Assembly (NCBI RefSeq): GCF_014596745.1
Contig: NZ_JABTCF010000017.1
Coordinates: 1-64,000, forward strand
Length of the DNA stretch: 64,000 nucleotides
Direction: 5' to 3'
Source: Maribacter aquimaris
Lineage (GTDB): Bacteria > Bacteroidota > Bacteroidia > Flavobacteriales > Flavobacteriaceae
The position numbers were made by a program, and so were the translations under genes. The notes under the pieces were generated by a model. The model saw only the letters and a list, made by a program, of their open reading frames with translations. It searched no databases and was not told the DNA's origin. How positions within the stretch are numbered: position 1 is the first letter of the stretch; each line of letters starts with the position of its first letter. This document shows, in pieces, positions 8,517-16,607 of the stretch.

Positions 8517-8984
8517 ATGACCCAATCTGAACTTATAATTTTAAATTTTACAGAAATAAGGAGAAGAAGTATAAAACTTTGGAATGGACTACCTGAGAAA
8601 TATTATAATTGGAAACCTGACGAAAAAGCTATGAGTGCGTCAGAAATGATAAGACACGTTTTGGAAGCTGATTATGGATGGAATCTTATTATTAATCAAA
8701 GAGATATGACAAATTATAAAACACCTTGGGAAAACCGACCATTCATTAACGTTACTGATGAACTTGAATTTGCCGAACCTTATAGAAAAACATTTATAGA
8801 AAGTGTATGGCAATTTTCGGATACGGAATTAAACGAAACCGAAATCATTCATCCAGGGAACGGAGAAAAGAAAATACTTGGAAAATATCTATTGCGGATT
8901 GGATATCACGAATCAGTTCACGCAGGACAATTTTTGTCGTATTTAAGAGCAATGAAAATTGATAGACCAAAAATATGGGATTAA
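8517..8984 (+). CDS. DinB-like metal-binding four-helix protein
   Basis: 155 aa, no signal peptide. Three histidines fit the DinB/YfiT metal triad: His47 in SASEMIRHVLEADY and His131/His135 in GYHESVHAGQF. DinB-superfamily proteins are four-helix bundles, some acting as thiol-dependent S-transferases; the biochemical role here is unknown. The start ATG at 8517 follows AAGAAA and is 41 bp after the cassette start. Sole gene of cassette 7, whose ends (GTTGGCTGTA at 8476, TACAGCCAAC at 8993) are exact complements. Confidence 0.8.
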   Translation: MTQSELIILNFTEIRRRSIKLWNGLPEKYYNWKPDEKAMSASEMIRHVLEADYGWNLIINQRDMTNYKTPWENRPFINVTDELEFAEPYRKTFIESVWQFSDTELNETEIIHPGNGEKKILGKYLLRIGYHESVHAGQFLSYLRAMKIDRPKIWD

Positions 8985-8995
8985 AAAAACACTAC

Positions 8996-9129
8996 AGCCA
9001 ACAATGTATAACCGCAATTACGGCGGATTCGACTACGTCCGAATCAACTCGGAATTGCTAATGTCTGCGCCAAACAGAAAATAATCGCTAATTTAACCCG
9101 TAACTGACGGTTATACTAGACCGTTGTGC
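8996..9129 (+). other. attC site 8 (uninterrupted reference site)
   Basis: R'' AGCCAAC at 8996-9002, then AATGTATAACCGCAATTACG, inner stems, GACGGTTATAC and R' GTTGTGC at 9123-9129. Same body as attC 6 and attC 9 but without the MITE, so it defines the empty insertion site. Confidence 0.9.
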
Positions 9130-9242
9130 ATAATGCGAAAATCGCACAAAACATCAACATTTGAAATAAAAATGTTAACAACCGAATCACAATAATAATT
9201 AATAAAAATAATTAAATATTTACACCTTTTAACGGTATGTTT

Positions 9243-9965
9243 TTATTTGGCATCAAACCAAAAATCAACAGTTATCTTTTCCGCTGTTGAACTTGGTTCT
9301 TGTCTATTTTGACCTCTCATTCCGCCACGTCCACTTCCATTTCCTCTACGTCCGCCACCACTTCGCATCCCTTGGTTTTGACCTTGACCTCTTTCTTTGT
9401 TTATATTTCCTTCCATTTTATTTGAAACAACACCAATGGATAGTTTAGAAAAATCACTATTTTCTTTGGATAATATTTTTGTTTTTGGAATTTTAATTGA
9501 AAATTCAAATAATTGACTCGAAGCTGTATAATGGTTTTCAATCGCAATATCTAAAGTATTTAAGTCCTTATTAAACTCTTGCTTTTCTTCAAATGAACTA
9601 TATTAAGCTTCTGCAGGTAGTTTTTCAATCATACTATTTAAGTCAATAGTATTTGAGTCATTATTTCCTCGGGAACCTTGGCGAGATTGTCTTGGTTCGG
9701 TACTATAGGGATATTTTACATACACATCCTTTTTTTTCTTTCCCTTGATGTCGTAATAAACGGTAAGGCCTGTTCTAATTATTGACATAGAGGTCTTTGT
9801 GTCTGTAGTACTTATGTTTAAGTAAACATAATTGTCATCTTGTGAAACTTTATATAAAATGTTCTCATTGGATACTTGTGTTGTATCCGCGGGAAAATTT
9901 GTTGTATTTGAAGCAAAAGAATAAAGGCTTGAAAGTAGTGTAAGTAAAATCGCTAAATGTTTCAT
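9243..9965 (-). pseudogene. RGG-tailed secreted protein, broken by one nonsense codon
   Basis: Read on the minus strand from the ATG at 9965, the first 120 residues carry a signal peptide (MKHLAILLTLLSSLYSFAS) and a domain matching the intact paralog at 10426-11187 (YYDIKGKKKKDVYVKYP versus YFDVKGKKKKNVSIQYP). A TAA at 9603-9605 stops it just after LPAEA. In the same frame the homology continues without further stops (YSSFEEKQEFNKDLN, FSKLSIGVVSNK, a Gly/Arg-rich stretch, and a VDFWFDAK end) to the real stop at 9243. So this is a full-length gene with a single in-frame nonsense mutation, or a recoded or suppressed gene. Function unknown. Confidence 0.75.
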
Positions 9966-10425
9966 TTTTTGTAATTATTAGAGTTTAGAATTCTGATTTA
10001 AATATTCATACGATATAAAGACTATTCTATTTTAAAAAAGTTTAATTATTTCAAAAAAAATAAAATTCTAAGTTCCAATAACTGTAGCATAGACTTCAAT
10101 ATAGCTTCCAGCCCACAAAATCATAAAAATCTCATCGATAAAAAAAGACTTTCTGTCTAGACAATTACCCCAAACGTCTATCGGTTGATCGTAAAATATA
10201 ATAAAATTTCACCTTTGTAGTGTTACATCAATTCATTTAAAAGCTAAAATTATAGCTCATCCTTCCAGATTTTTTCAGTGTCAGTTTTCTTTTCCTCAAG
10301 GCGATGTCACTGTGAATTCCCAAAATATGGAAGTAGGTTTTATGGTTAAAGAAGTTTTGTAGCGGACTAAAATAATTAGGACTAAGAAAAACAAAAATTA
10401 ACGAGACTGAAATAAAACAATAACC
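9966..10425. other. Intergenic region between the two RGG-type paralogs
   Basis: About 460 bp between the minus-strand pseudogene and the plus-strand gene, likely holding both promoters. It contains the regulatory box at 10136-10178 and a long leader after about 10220 for the + gene. No ORF or attC is visible. Confidence 0.6.
10136..10218 (+). promoter_or_regulatory. Shared upstream box A and putative promoter
   Basis: A 43-bp block at 10136-10178 (CGATAAAAAAAGAC, then TAGACAATTA, then CCCAAACGTC) is repeated with few changes at 11339-11381. In both cases a TTTCAC(C/A)TTTGTAG motif, resembling a -7 TAnnTTTG box, follows 27-29 bp later. This suggests a common activator site with a fixed distance to the promoter. 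The regulator is not in the window. Confidence 0.6.
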
Positions 10426-11187
10426 ATGAAAATAAAATTAGCGATCCTACATTTCTTAATTTGTAGTGTTATTATTGCCCAGGATGAATCTACGTTTATG
10501 GGGAGTGAAGATAATATTGAATACAAAGCAAATTTTGATGGTAAAGATTTGTATGTAACACTACATGCAGAGTTCAAAGAGACCATGCAAGTTATGCTTC
10601 ACCGTGGGTATACAATATATTTTGATGTAAAAGGGAAGAAAAAGAAAAATGTAAGCATACAATACCCTTTAAAAACAGAGCTTCCAGAAAAAGGTACTAG
10701 GCCTGAAAGAGGTGAGCGTAGCGGAAATGGCGAGCAAAATGGTCCGGATATCAATAAAATGCTAGAAAACCTTCCAAAAACGGCAAATTATACAAGTTAC
10801 GATTCATCTCAAGATTTTAATTTGGATTTAAATAGTTTGGGAATTGAAATGAATTATAGTTATGAAGAAAGTACGGAAGTGGGTCCAATTTTAGAATTCC
10901 ATTTAAAGATTCCTGCTTCAAAGATTATAAAGGAAAATGAAGATCTCTCAAAATTATCTATTGGAGTTGTTTCTACCAAGCAAGAACAACAGGAAAACCG
11001 CTCACAACCTACTATGACAACTGGTGGTAGACAAGGTGGTCGTTCTGGAGGTGGTCGTTCTGGAGGTGGCCGTTCTGGTGGCCGTGGAGGTGCCGGAAGA
11101 GGAAATGGTGGCGGACTACCACAAGGTAATGCAACCCAACAAGAGGTAAAGTTAGATTTTTGGTTTGAACTTAACCCTAAAAAATAA
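10426..11187 (+). CDS. Secreted Gly/Arg-rich (RGG-repeat) protein
   Basis: 253 aa with a signal peptide (ILHFLICSVIIAQ). Residues 30-190 form a beta-rich domain shared with the broken paralog at 9243-9965. Residues about 200-235 are a low-complexity Gly/Arg/Ser tract (GGRSGGGRSGGGRSGG). The end LDFWFELNPKK also matches the paralog. No family recognised; extracytoplasmic by signal. The start is the first ATG after the leader. It lies inside the 2.5-kb multi-gene cassette 8, preceded by box A and followed by a strong terminator, so it is an autonomous transcription unit. Confidence 0.75.
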   Translation: MKIKLAILHFLICSVIIAQDESTFMGSEDNIEYKANFDGKDLYVTLHAEFKETMQVMLHRGYTIYFDVKGKKKKNVSIQYPLKTELPEKGTRPERGERSGNGEQNGPDINKMLENLPKTANYTSYDSSQDFNLDLNSLGIEMNYSYEESTEVGPILEFHLKIPASKIIKENEDLSKLSIGVVSTKQEQQENRSQPTMTTGGRQGGRSGGGRSGGGRSGGRGGAGRGNGGGLPQGNATQQEVKLDFWFELNPKK

Positions 11188-11209
11188 TAAGATTACGAAT
11201 ACTTATTTA

Positions 11210-11246
11210 AAAACCGGTTACTAAATTGTAACCGGTTTTTTTATTT
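11210..11246 (+). terminator. Rho-independent terminator
   Basis: AAACCGGTTAC, loop, GTAACCGGTTTTTTT: a 10-bp perfect stem and a T-tract 22 bp after the RGG gene stop. Confidence 0.85.
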
Positions 11247-11338
11247 AAAATTTTTAAATAATTCGTGATATGTGATCACTTGTAGGGGTGTGCAAAGCAA
11301 TTAATTTAACGTAAGGATGACTTGCCCAAAAATCCCGT

Positions 11339-11420
11339 CGATAAAAAAAGACGTTCTATATAGACAATTAGCCCAAACATCCATTACTTTATTAAGGTAG
11401 CATTTAGTTTCACATTTGTA
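11339..11420 (+). promoter_or_regulatory. Shared upstream box B and putative promoter
   Basis: Second copy of the 43-bp block seen at 10136 (CGATAAAAAAAGAC, TAGACAATTA, GCCCAAAC), followed by TTTCACATTTGTAG 27 bp on, directly before the TolC fragment. It implies the RGG gene and the TolC-like gene were controlled together. Confidence 0.6.
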
Positions 11421-11443
11421 GTATTAATGTAAAACACACAAAA

Positions 11444-11644
11444 ATGAAATTATATCTCATCATAGCGAGCTTTTTAATCGTGCAATTTTCAAATGCACAA
11501 GAGGCTTATAATACTTCAACACCAAAAGTGTGGTCTTTAGACGAATGTATTGCCTACGCCATAGAAAACAACATAACTGTTAAAGATGCACTTTTAAATA
11601 CCAATATTGCAGAAGTAAATTATGACAGGGCAAAATCAACGTGA
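11444..11644 (+). pseudogene. TolC-family outer-membrane channel, N-terminal fragment
   Basis: 66 aa: signal peptide (ASFLIVQFSNAQ) and then WSLDECIAYAIENNITVKDA and LNTNIAEVNYDRAKS, the opening repeat helix of TolC-type proteins (usually 430-480 aa). A stop follows and the cassette's R'' TATGCACAAC comes 8 bp later. The rest of the channel is missing, so cassette end formation appears to have captured only the 5' part of an efflux operon. Non-functional as a channel. Confidence 0.75.
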
Positions 11645-11654
11645 AAAGCACTAT

Positions 11655-11940
11655 GCACAACAACGGTAACCGTTGCACAAGCCTTTAATTAGACATAATA
11701 TCATCAAAATAAGCCTCTTCAGGGGCTTTTTTTAATACCTACCTAAAATTACGATCCTTGTCCCTATCGGCAATGATCGACAAAGACTTTTTTCTTAACT
11801 TGTGCAATAGGCACAAGGTATAACCGCAATTACGGCGGATTCGACTACGTCATAATCCACTCGGAATTGCTAAGGTCTGTGCTAAACCGAAAATTAACGC
11901 ATATTAACCCGTAACTGACGGTTATACGAGATCGTTATGG
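11655..11940 (+). other. attC site 9 with nested MITE
   Basis: R'' TATGCACAAC (11652-11661) exactly complements the cassette start GTTGTGCATA at 9123, so the whole 9123-11661 block is one cassette. After the MITE the body is GGTATAACCGCAATTACGG; R' GTTATGG at 11934-11940. Confidence 0.85.
11672..11808. mobile_element. attC-nested MITE, copy 3 (137 bp)
   Basis: GTTGCACAAG at 11672-11681 and CTTGTGCAAT at 11799-11808 (last base changed). Terminator-like hairpin at about 11711-11734. Confidence 0.8.
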
Positions 11941-11973
11941 CAAATCAACAAAAGGAGAATAAATACATTTAGA

Positions 11974-13026
11974 ATGAAAAATATTTTATTGCTAGTAGCA
12001 GTAGCAGCAATATCATTAATCGGTTGTAATCAGATAAATACCCCATTAAACAAGGTGGTACCTCAGGTAGAAATGGAGAAAATTTTCAATGAGATTAAAA
12101 CTCCGTTTAAATATGGTGTTGTTGTTCAACATCCTGATTCCACAAAAATGGTTGACAGTCCAACTATCTTTCGCAAAAACGATATCTGGTATATGACTTA
12201 CATTGTTTTTGATGGTCAAGGGTATGAAACTTGGTTATCGGAAAGCGATGATTTGCTCAATTGGGAATCTAAAGGAAAAATATTATCGTTTACAGAAAAT
12301 ACATGGGATGCCAACCAAAAAGCCGGGTACGTATCCCTTATTAATACCGATTGGGGTGGTGATTACACCGTAGAAAATTATCAAGACAAATACTGGATGA
12401 CCTACTTGGGTGGAAACACAGCTGGATACGAATCAGGCACATTAAAAATTGGCTTGGCAAATTCCACCTCTTTAACTGAAGCTGATGAATGGAATACAAA
12501 TAATCCTCCTCTTTTGTCTCCTGAGGATGAAGATGTTCGTTGGTTTGAGAACAAAACTATCTACAAAAGTTTGGTCATTCGTGATAGCAGCAAGCATACA
12601 GGACATCCCTTCGTTATGTATTATAACGCTAAGGGAGATACTGCTAACTATGAAAGTATTGCAATGGCTGTATCTGACGACATGGTTAGGTGGAAACGAT
12701 ATGGAGAAAATCCGGTTATTACGAGAGGAAAAGGCATTTGTGGTGATGCACAGATTGCTAAAATCGGTGATATTTACGTAATGTTCTATTTTGGAGCATT
12801 CTGGAAACCCGGTGCTTTTGAACGGTTTGCCTGCTCGTACAATTTAATAAATTGGACAGATTGGGAAGGAGAAGACTTGTTAGCTTCTTCAGAAGAGTAT
12901 GATAAAAAGTATGCCCATAAACCCTGGGTAATAAAATGGAATGGAGTTGTTTACCACTTTTACAATGCCGTAGGTAATAGTGGTAGAGTGATTGCATTAG
13001 CGACATCGAAAGATTTAACAAAATGA
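11974..13026 (+). CDS. Five-bladed beta-propeller lipoprotein (GH43/GH130-like)
   Basis: 350 aa; lipobox LIGC at about residue 18. The remainder shows repeated propeller-blade text: VDSPTIFRKNDIWYMTYIVFDGQGYETWLSES, YQDKYWMTYLGG, HPFVMYYNAKGD, MAVSDDMVRWKRYG and KIGDIYVMFYFGAF. This is the layout of GH43/GH62/GH130-like glycosidases and phosphorylases acting on plant or algal glycans. VDSP is a candidate for the catalytic-base blade; I could not fix the acid. Cassette 9 ends GTTATGGCAA (11934) and TTGCCATAAC (13028) are exact complements. Likely surface or periplasmic. Confidence 0.75.
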   Translation: MKNILLLVAVAAISLIGCNQINTPLNKVVPQVEMEKIFNEIKTPFKYGVVVQHPDSTKMVDSPTIFRKNDIWYMTYIVFDGQGYETWLSESDDLLNWESKGKILSFTENTWDANQKAGYVSLINTDWGGDYTVENYQDKYWMTYLGGNTAGYESGTLKIGLANSTSLTEADEWNTNNPPLLSPEDEDVRWFENKTIYKSLVIRDSSKHTGHPFVMYYNAKGDTANYESIAMAVSDDMVRWKRYGENPVITRGKGICGDAQIAKIGDIYVMFYFGAFWKPGAFERFACSYNLINWTDWEGEDLLASSEEYDKKYAHKPWVIKWNGVVYHFYNAVGNSGRVIALATSKDLTK

Positions 13027-13030
13027 CTTG

Positions 13031-13225
13031 CCATAACACAGGTAACCGTTGCACAAGCCTTTAATCAGACATAATATCATCAATATAAGCCTCTTCAAGG
13101 GGCTTTTTTTTATACCTACCTAAAGTTACGATCCTTGTCCCTATCGGCAATGATCGACAAAGACTTTTTTCTTAACTTGTGCAACAGGCACAATGTATAT
13201 AAAAAATAGGCGAAATAGTAATAAA
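13031..13225 (+). other. attC site 10, right half lost, with nested MITE
   Basis: R'' TTGCCATAAC and the MITE are intact and followed by ATGTATATAAAAAATAGGCG, but no matching right arm or R' box is seen before the next gene. The next cassette therefore lacks a recognisable 5' end: a deletion fused two cassettes. Confidence 0.65.
13048..13185. mobile_element. attC-nested MITE, copy 4 (138 bp)
   Basis: GTTGCACAAG at 13048-13057 and CTTGTGCAAC at 13176-13185; hairpin-T-tract inside. Left junction AACA-CA-GGTAACC. Confidence 0.8.
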
Positions 13226-13262
13226 TTAAAGAAACCAATGTCGACAACTTGATATTATAATT

Positions 13263-14243
13263 ATGAAATTATTCAAGAGCTTTCCAAAAATTGATTCCCA
13301 TTTTCATTCAACCTTTTACAATCCAGTTTATGAGAAAATTGCAAAAGAATACAATATAAAACTCATAAATATTAATACGAATGCTAACGTATTTCCATCA
13401 ATGAAGGTACAAGAAACTATAGCCTTAGAGTATATTTTAAAAAACAAAAAGCATTTTTCCTTTATTGCTAGTTTTGAAATGGATGGATGGGAAAATGAAG
13501 GATGGTACGAGAAAACTTTTGCTCGAATTAATAATTCGATGGAAAAAGGTGCTGTTGGAGTTAAAATTTGGAAAAATATTGGTATGGAAATTATAAAATC
13601 ATTAGATAAATCATATTTAATGATTGATGATACATTTTTTGACCCTCTTTTTAAATATTTAAGTGAAAATAGAATTCCTTTGTTAGCTCATTTAGGAGAA
13701 CCTAAAAATTGTTGGTTGCCCTTACATGAAATGACATCAAAAAGAAATAGGATGTATTACACCAATAATCCCGAATTCCATGCGTATTTACATCCAGACA
13801 TACCACACTATGAATTGCAGATACAAGCAAGGGATAATGTGTTGGCAAAGTTTCCCAGTTTGGTTTTTGTTGGTGCGCATTTAGGAAGCTTAGAATGGAG
13901 CTATGAAGAACTAGCTCTACGTTTTGATAAGTATCCTAACTTTAAAGTTGATTTGTCTTCACGTTTAGGACATTTACAATTACAATCTAAGAATAGATAT
14001 GACGATATTCGGGATTTTTTTATCAAATATTCTGACAGAATATTATATGGTACTGATGCTTATGATAACCCAGAAAAACTGACTTCTTCCCTATTCAATG
14101 ATTGGAAGTTTCTGTCAACAAACCAAAATTGCGAATCAACAGAGATAAGTAGCAGATTCAAAGGAATTGAATTACCAGAAGAATCTTTATATAAAATTTA
14201 TTATGAAAATTCAACTAAAGTATATCATAATTTAAGCCACTAA
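13263..14243 (+). CDS. Amidohydrolase-family TIM-barrel protein
   Basis: 326 aa, no signal peptide, cytoplasmic. Metal-ligand motifs of the amidohydrolase_2 group are visible: KIDSHFHS (His13, His15), IPLLAHLGEP, FVGAHLGSLEW and LYGTDAYDNPEKL with the late Asp. GVKIWKNIG corresponds to the barrel strand that often carries a Lys. Relatives hydrolyse lactones or decarboxylate small acids; the substrate is not readable. The gene ends 26 bp before the R'' box TTTTGCTAAC (14267). The cassette 5' end is missing. Confidence 0.8.
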   Translation: MKLFKSFPKIDSHFHSTFYNPVYEKIAKEYNIKLININTNANVFPSMKVQETIALEYILKNKKHFSFIASFEMDGWENEGWYEKTFARINNSMEKGAVGVKIWKNIGMEIIKSLDKSYLMIDDTFFDPLFKYLSENRIPLLAHLGEPKNCWLPLHEMTSKRNRMYYTNNPEFHAYLHPDIPHYELQIQARDNVLAKFPSLVFVGAHLGSLEWSYEELALRFDKYPNFKVDLSSRLGHLQLQSKNRYDDIRDFFIKYSDRILYGTDAYDNPEKLTSSLFNDWKFLSTNQNCESTEISSRFKGIELPEESLYKIYYENSTKVYHNLSH

Positions 14244-14269
14244 ATAATTAATAAACAGATATTAACTTT

Positions 14270-14322
14270 TGCTAACACTATGTAAAAATGCATTAAAACG
14301 CATTTTACACAAACCGTTGTAC
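14270..14322 (+). other. attC site 11 (compact, 53 bp)
   Basis: R'' TGCTAAC, then TGTAAAAATGC, an 8-nt loop region, GCATTTTACA and R' GTTGTAC. A near-perfect hairpin of about 10 bp, like the short attCs of mobile integrons and unlike the >130-bp sites around it. Confidence 0.85.
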
Positions 14323-14347
14323 TGCATTTCGCAACCAAACTAGACAG

Positions 14348-14944
14348 TTACAAATTAATCATTAAATCATTTAAAAAAGTACTGTAATTATTCAACTCAA
14401 AAGGAACATCTGCATTTTTTTCCATATCGTGAAAATGATGTGTTGCTAATAATTCCATTCCTGTAAAAGCATTCATTCTGTGAAACCCAAACATAGCACC
14501 TTCATCTACACTTTTTTGATTAAAAAATTCATTTTCTAAAGTAAATGCGGTTTTAGGCGCATTCCAACTTGTAGTAAGTATATATTTTTTTCCGTGCATT
14601 AAACCACCGGTCCCGTAATTGATGTTTGGATTTTTTCTACTTCTTCCATCACTTGAATAAATACCATTTTGATGACCTTCCGTAAAAACTTCATCTATAT
14701 ATTTTTTAAACCCAAAAGGAATTTGAAACCACCAAATTGGAGTATGATAAATCACTATATCTGCCCACTTAAATTTTTCAACTTCTTCTTTTACGTTATA
14801 ATTTTCACCTACTTGAGTAAACTTCACTTCAAATTCTTCAAGCGTATCAAAAAATGAAATAGTATTATTGAAAAGTGTTTCGTTAAATCTTCCACCAGAA
14901 TGCGCAAATGGATGACTTCCATTAATTATAAATATATTTTTCAT
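14348..14944 (-). CDS. mdaB: MdaB-type NAD(P)H:quinone oxidoreductase (flavodoxin-like)
   Basis: 198 aa, cytoplasmic. Flavodoxin-like fold: FIINGSHPFAHSGGRFNETL phosphate-binding loop, then WADIVIYHTPIWWFQIPFGFKKYIDEVF, the FMN/FAD-contacting segment typical of MdaB/NQO-like enzymes, and a TGGLMHGKKYILTTSWNAP strand. It would reduce quinones by two electrons. It is the only intact minus-strand gene inside a cassette and is divergent from the LysR gene at 15038 with a 93-bp shared promoter region, the classic arrangement for a regulator and its target. Its stop is close to attC 11. Confidence 0.8.
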   Translation of the reverse strand: MKNIFIINGSHPFAHSGGRFNETLFNNTISFFDTLEEFEVKFTQVGENYNVKEEVEKFKWADIVIYHTPIWWFQIPFGFKKYIDEVFTEGHQNGIYSSDGRSRKNPNINYGTGGLMHGKKYILTTSWNAPKTAFTLENEFFNQKSVDEGAMFGFHRMNAFTGMELLATHHFHDMEKNADVPFELNNYSTFLNDLMINL

Positions 14945-15037
14945 TTGTATCTTATTTTATTTGAGACAAAATTAAAGCAATATTTATTATTGTAAAAATA
15001 ATACATATCATACCTTTGTATCAATATTTTAATAGCT
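14945..15037. promoter_or_regulatory. Divergent mdaB / lysR promoter region
   Basis: Contains TACCTTTG at 15011-15018, matching the Bacteroidota TAnnTTTG box 20 bp before the lysR ATG; CAAAATTA at 14967-14974, the same box in reverse for mdaB; and between them the inverted repeat ATTATTGTAAAAATAAT at 14986-15002, a plausible LysR operator. Confidence 0.65.
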
Positions 15038-15940
15038 ATGGTAAATTTAGAATGGTACAGAACATTTAAAGAAATATATGAAAACGGAACTTTGACTAAA
15101 GCTTCTATTGCTTTATATTCTTCACAGCCAGGAGTTAGTGTACACTTAAATGCACTAGAAGCTTATGTTGGCAAAAAACTATTTGAACGTACTTCGAGAA
15201 AAATGATTCCAACAGAGGACGGGAAATTTTTATATGAATATATTATTGAATCTTTAAAAAAACTTGAAATTGCAGAACAGCATTTTAAAAAAACAACCCA
15301 AGAAAAAAATCCATCTCTAAACATTGGAATGTGTTCAGAAATGTTTCAACTAATTATCGAACCCGAAATTCCAAAACTAGACTTTGACCTAGTAGCTAGA
15401 TTTGGAGCACATACAGATTTAATAAAAGACCTAAACAATGGTATTTTAGATTTAGTGATAACCCCTAAAAAACAGAATGAAAAAAAATCATTAGTTGAGT
15501 ATATTCCATTTTCAAAAGAAAGAATCGTTTTAATAGCAGGAAACAAAACGAATGTAACTAAAATACAAAAACACATTACATCAAAAAATTTAAGTAAGTT
15601 AGAAGAGGAACTACTTCAAAATATCTGGTATAGTTCTTCAAATGAAATGGAACATTTTAGACGTTTTTGGTTTGAGAATTTTAATAAGAAACCTACTTTC
15701 AAACCAAACTATATTTTACCAAACATTACTTCTATTATAAGATGTTTAAACAATGGAAACGGACTTGCATTAGTTCCCGATTTTTTATGTCAAGAACAAA
15801 TTTTAAGCAACAAAATAAATTTAGTTTGGGAAGGAAAAGTAAAAACGGAAAACACCTTATATTTTGCATCAAGAACAGATTTGAAATACAAAAAGGAATT
15901 GGATACAATTAAGAATATATTTACATCAAAAATGAAATAA
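15038..15940 (+). CDS. LysR-family transcriptional regulator
   Basis: 300 aa. N-terminal winged HTH (residues 1-60: WYRTFKEIYENGTLTKASIA, SSQPGVSVHLNALEAYVGKK, LFERTSRKMIPTEDG), then a periplasmic-binding-like effector domain (residues 90-295). Normal family length. Divergent from mdaB, so it probably controls that gene through the operator between them, sensing an oxidant or quinone (inferred). Both sit in cassette 11, whose ends GTTGTACTGC (14316) and GCAGTACAAC (15943) are exact complements: a self-regulated two-gene cassette. Confidence 0.85.
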   Translation: MVNLEWYRTFKEIYENGTLTKASIALYSSQPGVSVHLNALEAYVGKKLFERTSRKMIPTEDGKFLYEYIIESLKKLEIAEQHFKKTTQEKNPSLNIGMCSEMFQLIIEPEIPKLDFDLVARFGAHTDLIKDLNNGILDLVITPKKQNEKKSLVEYIPFSKERIVLIAGNKTNVTKIQKHITSKNLSKLEEELLQNIWYSSSNEMEHFRRFWFENFNKKPTFKPNYILPNITSIIRCLNNGNGLALVPDFLCQEQILSNKINLVWEGKVKTENTLYFASRTDLKYKKELDTIKNIFTSKMK

Positions 15941-15945
15941 ACGCA

Positions 15946-16329
15946 GTACAACAATGGTAACCGTTGCACAAGCCTTTAATTAGACATAATATCATTAATA
16001 TAAGCCTCTTCAGCTGGCTTTTTTTTATGCCTACCTAAAGTTACGATTCTTGTCCCTATCGGCAATGATCGACAAAGACTTTTTTCTTAACTTGTGCAAC
16101 AGGTACAAAACCTATAATCAATAGGGGCTTCGGGCTTAATCGAAAGGTTTGTGTATTTTTATGAAGTGCGCAAAATCTTTGGCCCCGAAGCGTCGGGGTA
16201 GCTTTGGAACAAAAAAGCAAAACAATAAGCTTTAGCTACGTGCGAAGATGGAAACCGGCCAACGCGCAACTCGCCCGCTGCTGTCGCAGACGGCGTACCT
16301 CCGCACTACGCATAGCCAAATCGTTACCA
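15946..16329 (+). other. attC site 12 (long form) with nested MITE
   Basis: R'' GTACAAC at 15946-15952; after the MITE the body CCTATAATCAATAGG; CCCCGAAGCGTCGGGG palindrome at 16183-16198; right arm CGCATAGCC and R' GTTACCA at 16323-16329. About 384 bp, no gene. Confidence 0.8.
15963..16100. mobile_element. attC-nested MITE, copy 5 (138 bp)
   Basis: GTTGCACAAG at 15963-15972, CTTGTGCAAC at 16091-16100. The hairpin loop side differs (TCTTCAGCT) but the AAGCC/GGCTT stem is kept. Confidence 0.8.
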
Positions 16330-16607
16330 AATATTTTGAAAATTCTACACCACCAATGATTTGTAAGTTTTTGGCACCAAAATTGAATCAGTTTATAGAA
16401 ATAAAAATTACTGCCAATGAACAAACTTTTTTTTTACAATCTGGTATTATTTTATGTACATGCGAAAAGTACAAAGTCTTATGAATAGAAGAAACTTAAC
16501 TTGTAGACTGACGGAAACAAAAAATTTCATTGCGTCTGCACTATTTATAGTCCTCTCGCTAACAAATATTTAAAATCAACAAAATTATAACACTAAAAAT
16601 CGATACA
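16330..16607. other. Cassette leader without a gene
   Basis: About 280 bp between R' of attC 12 and the next gene. It reads partly open (a 78-aa run mostly within 16248-16484 starts inside attC) but has no coding character I trust. No -7 box is clear. Confidence 0.4.

Noticed and set aside
12485-12781. 98-aa ORF in another frame of the propeller lipoprotein gene
   Set aside because: Shadow of the real gene, which has signal peptide and propeller motifs.
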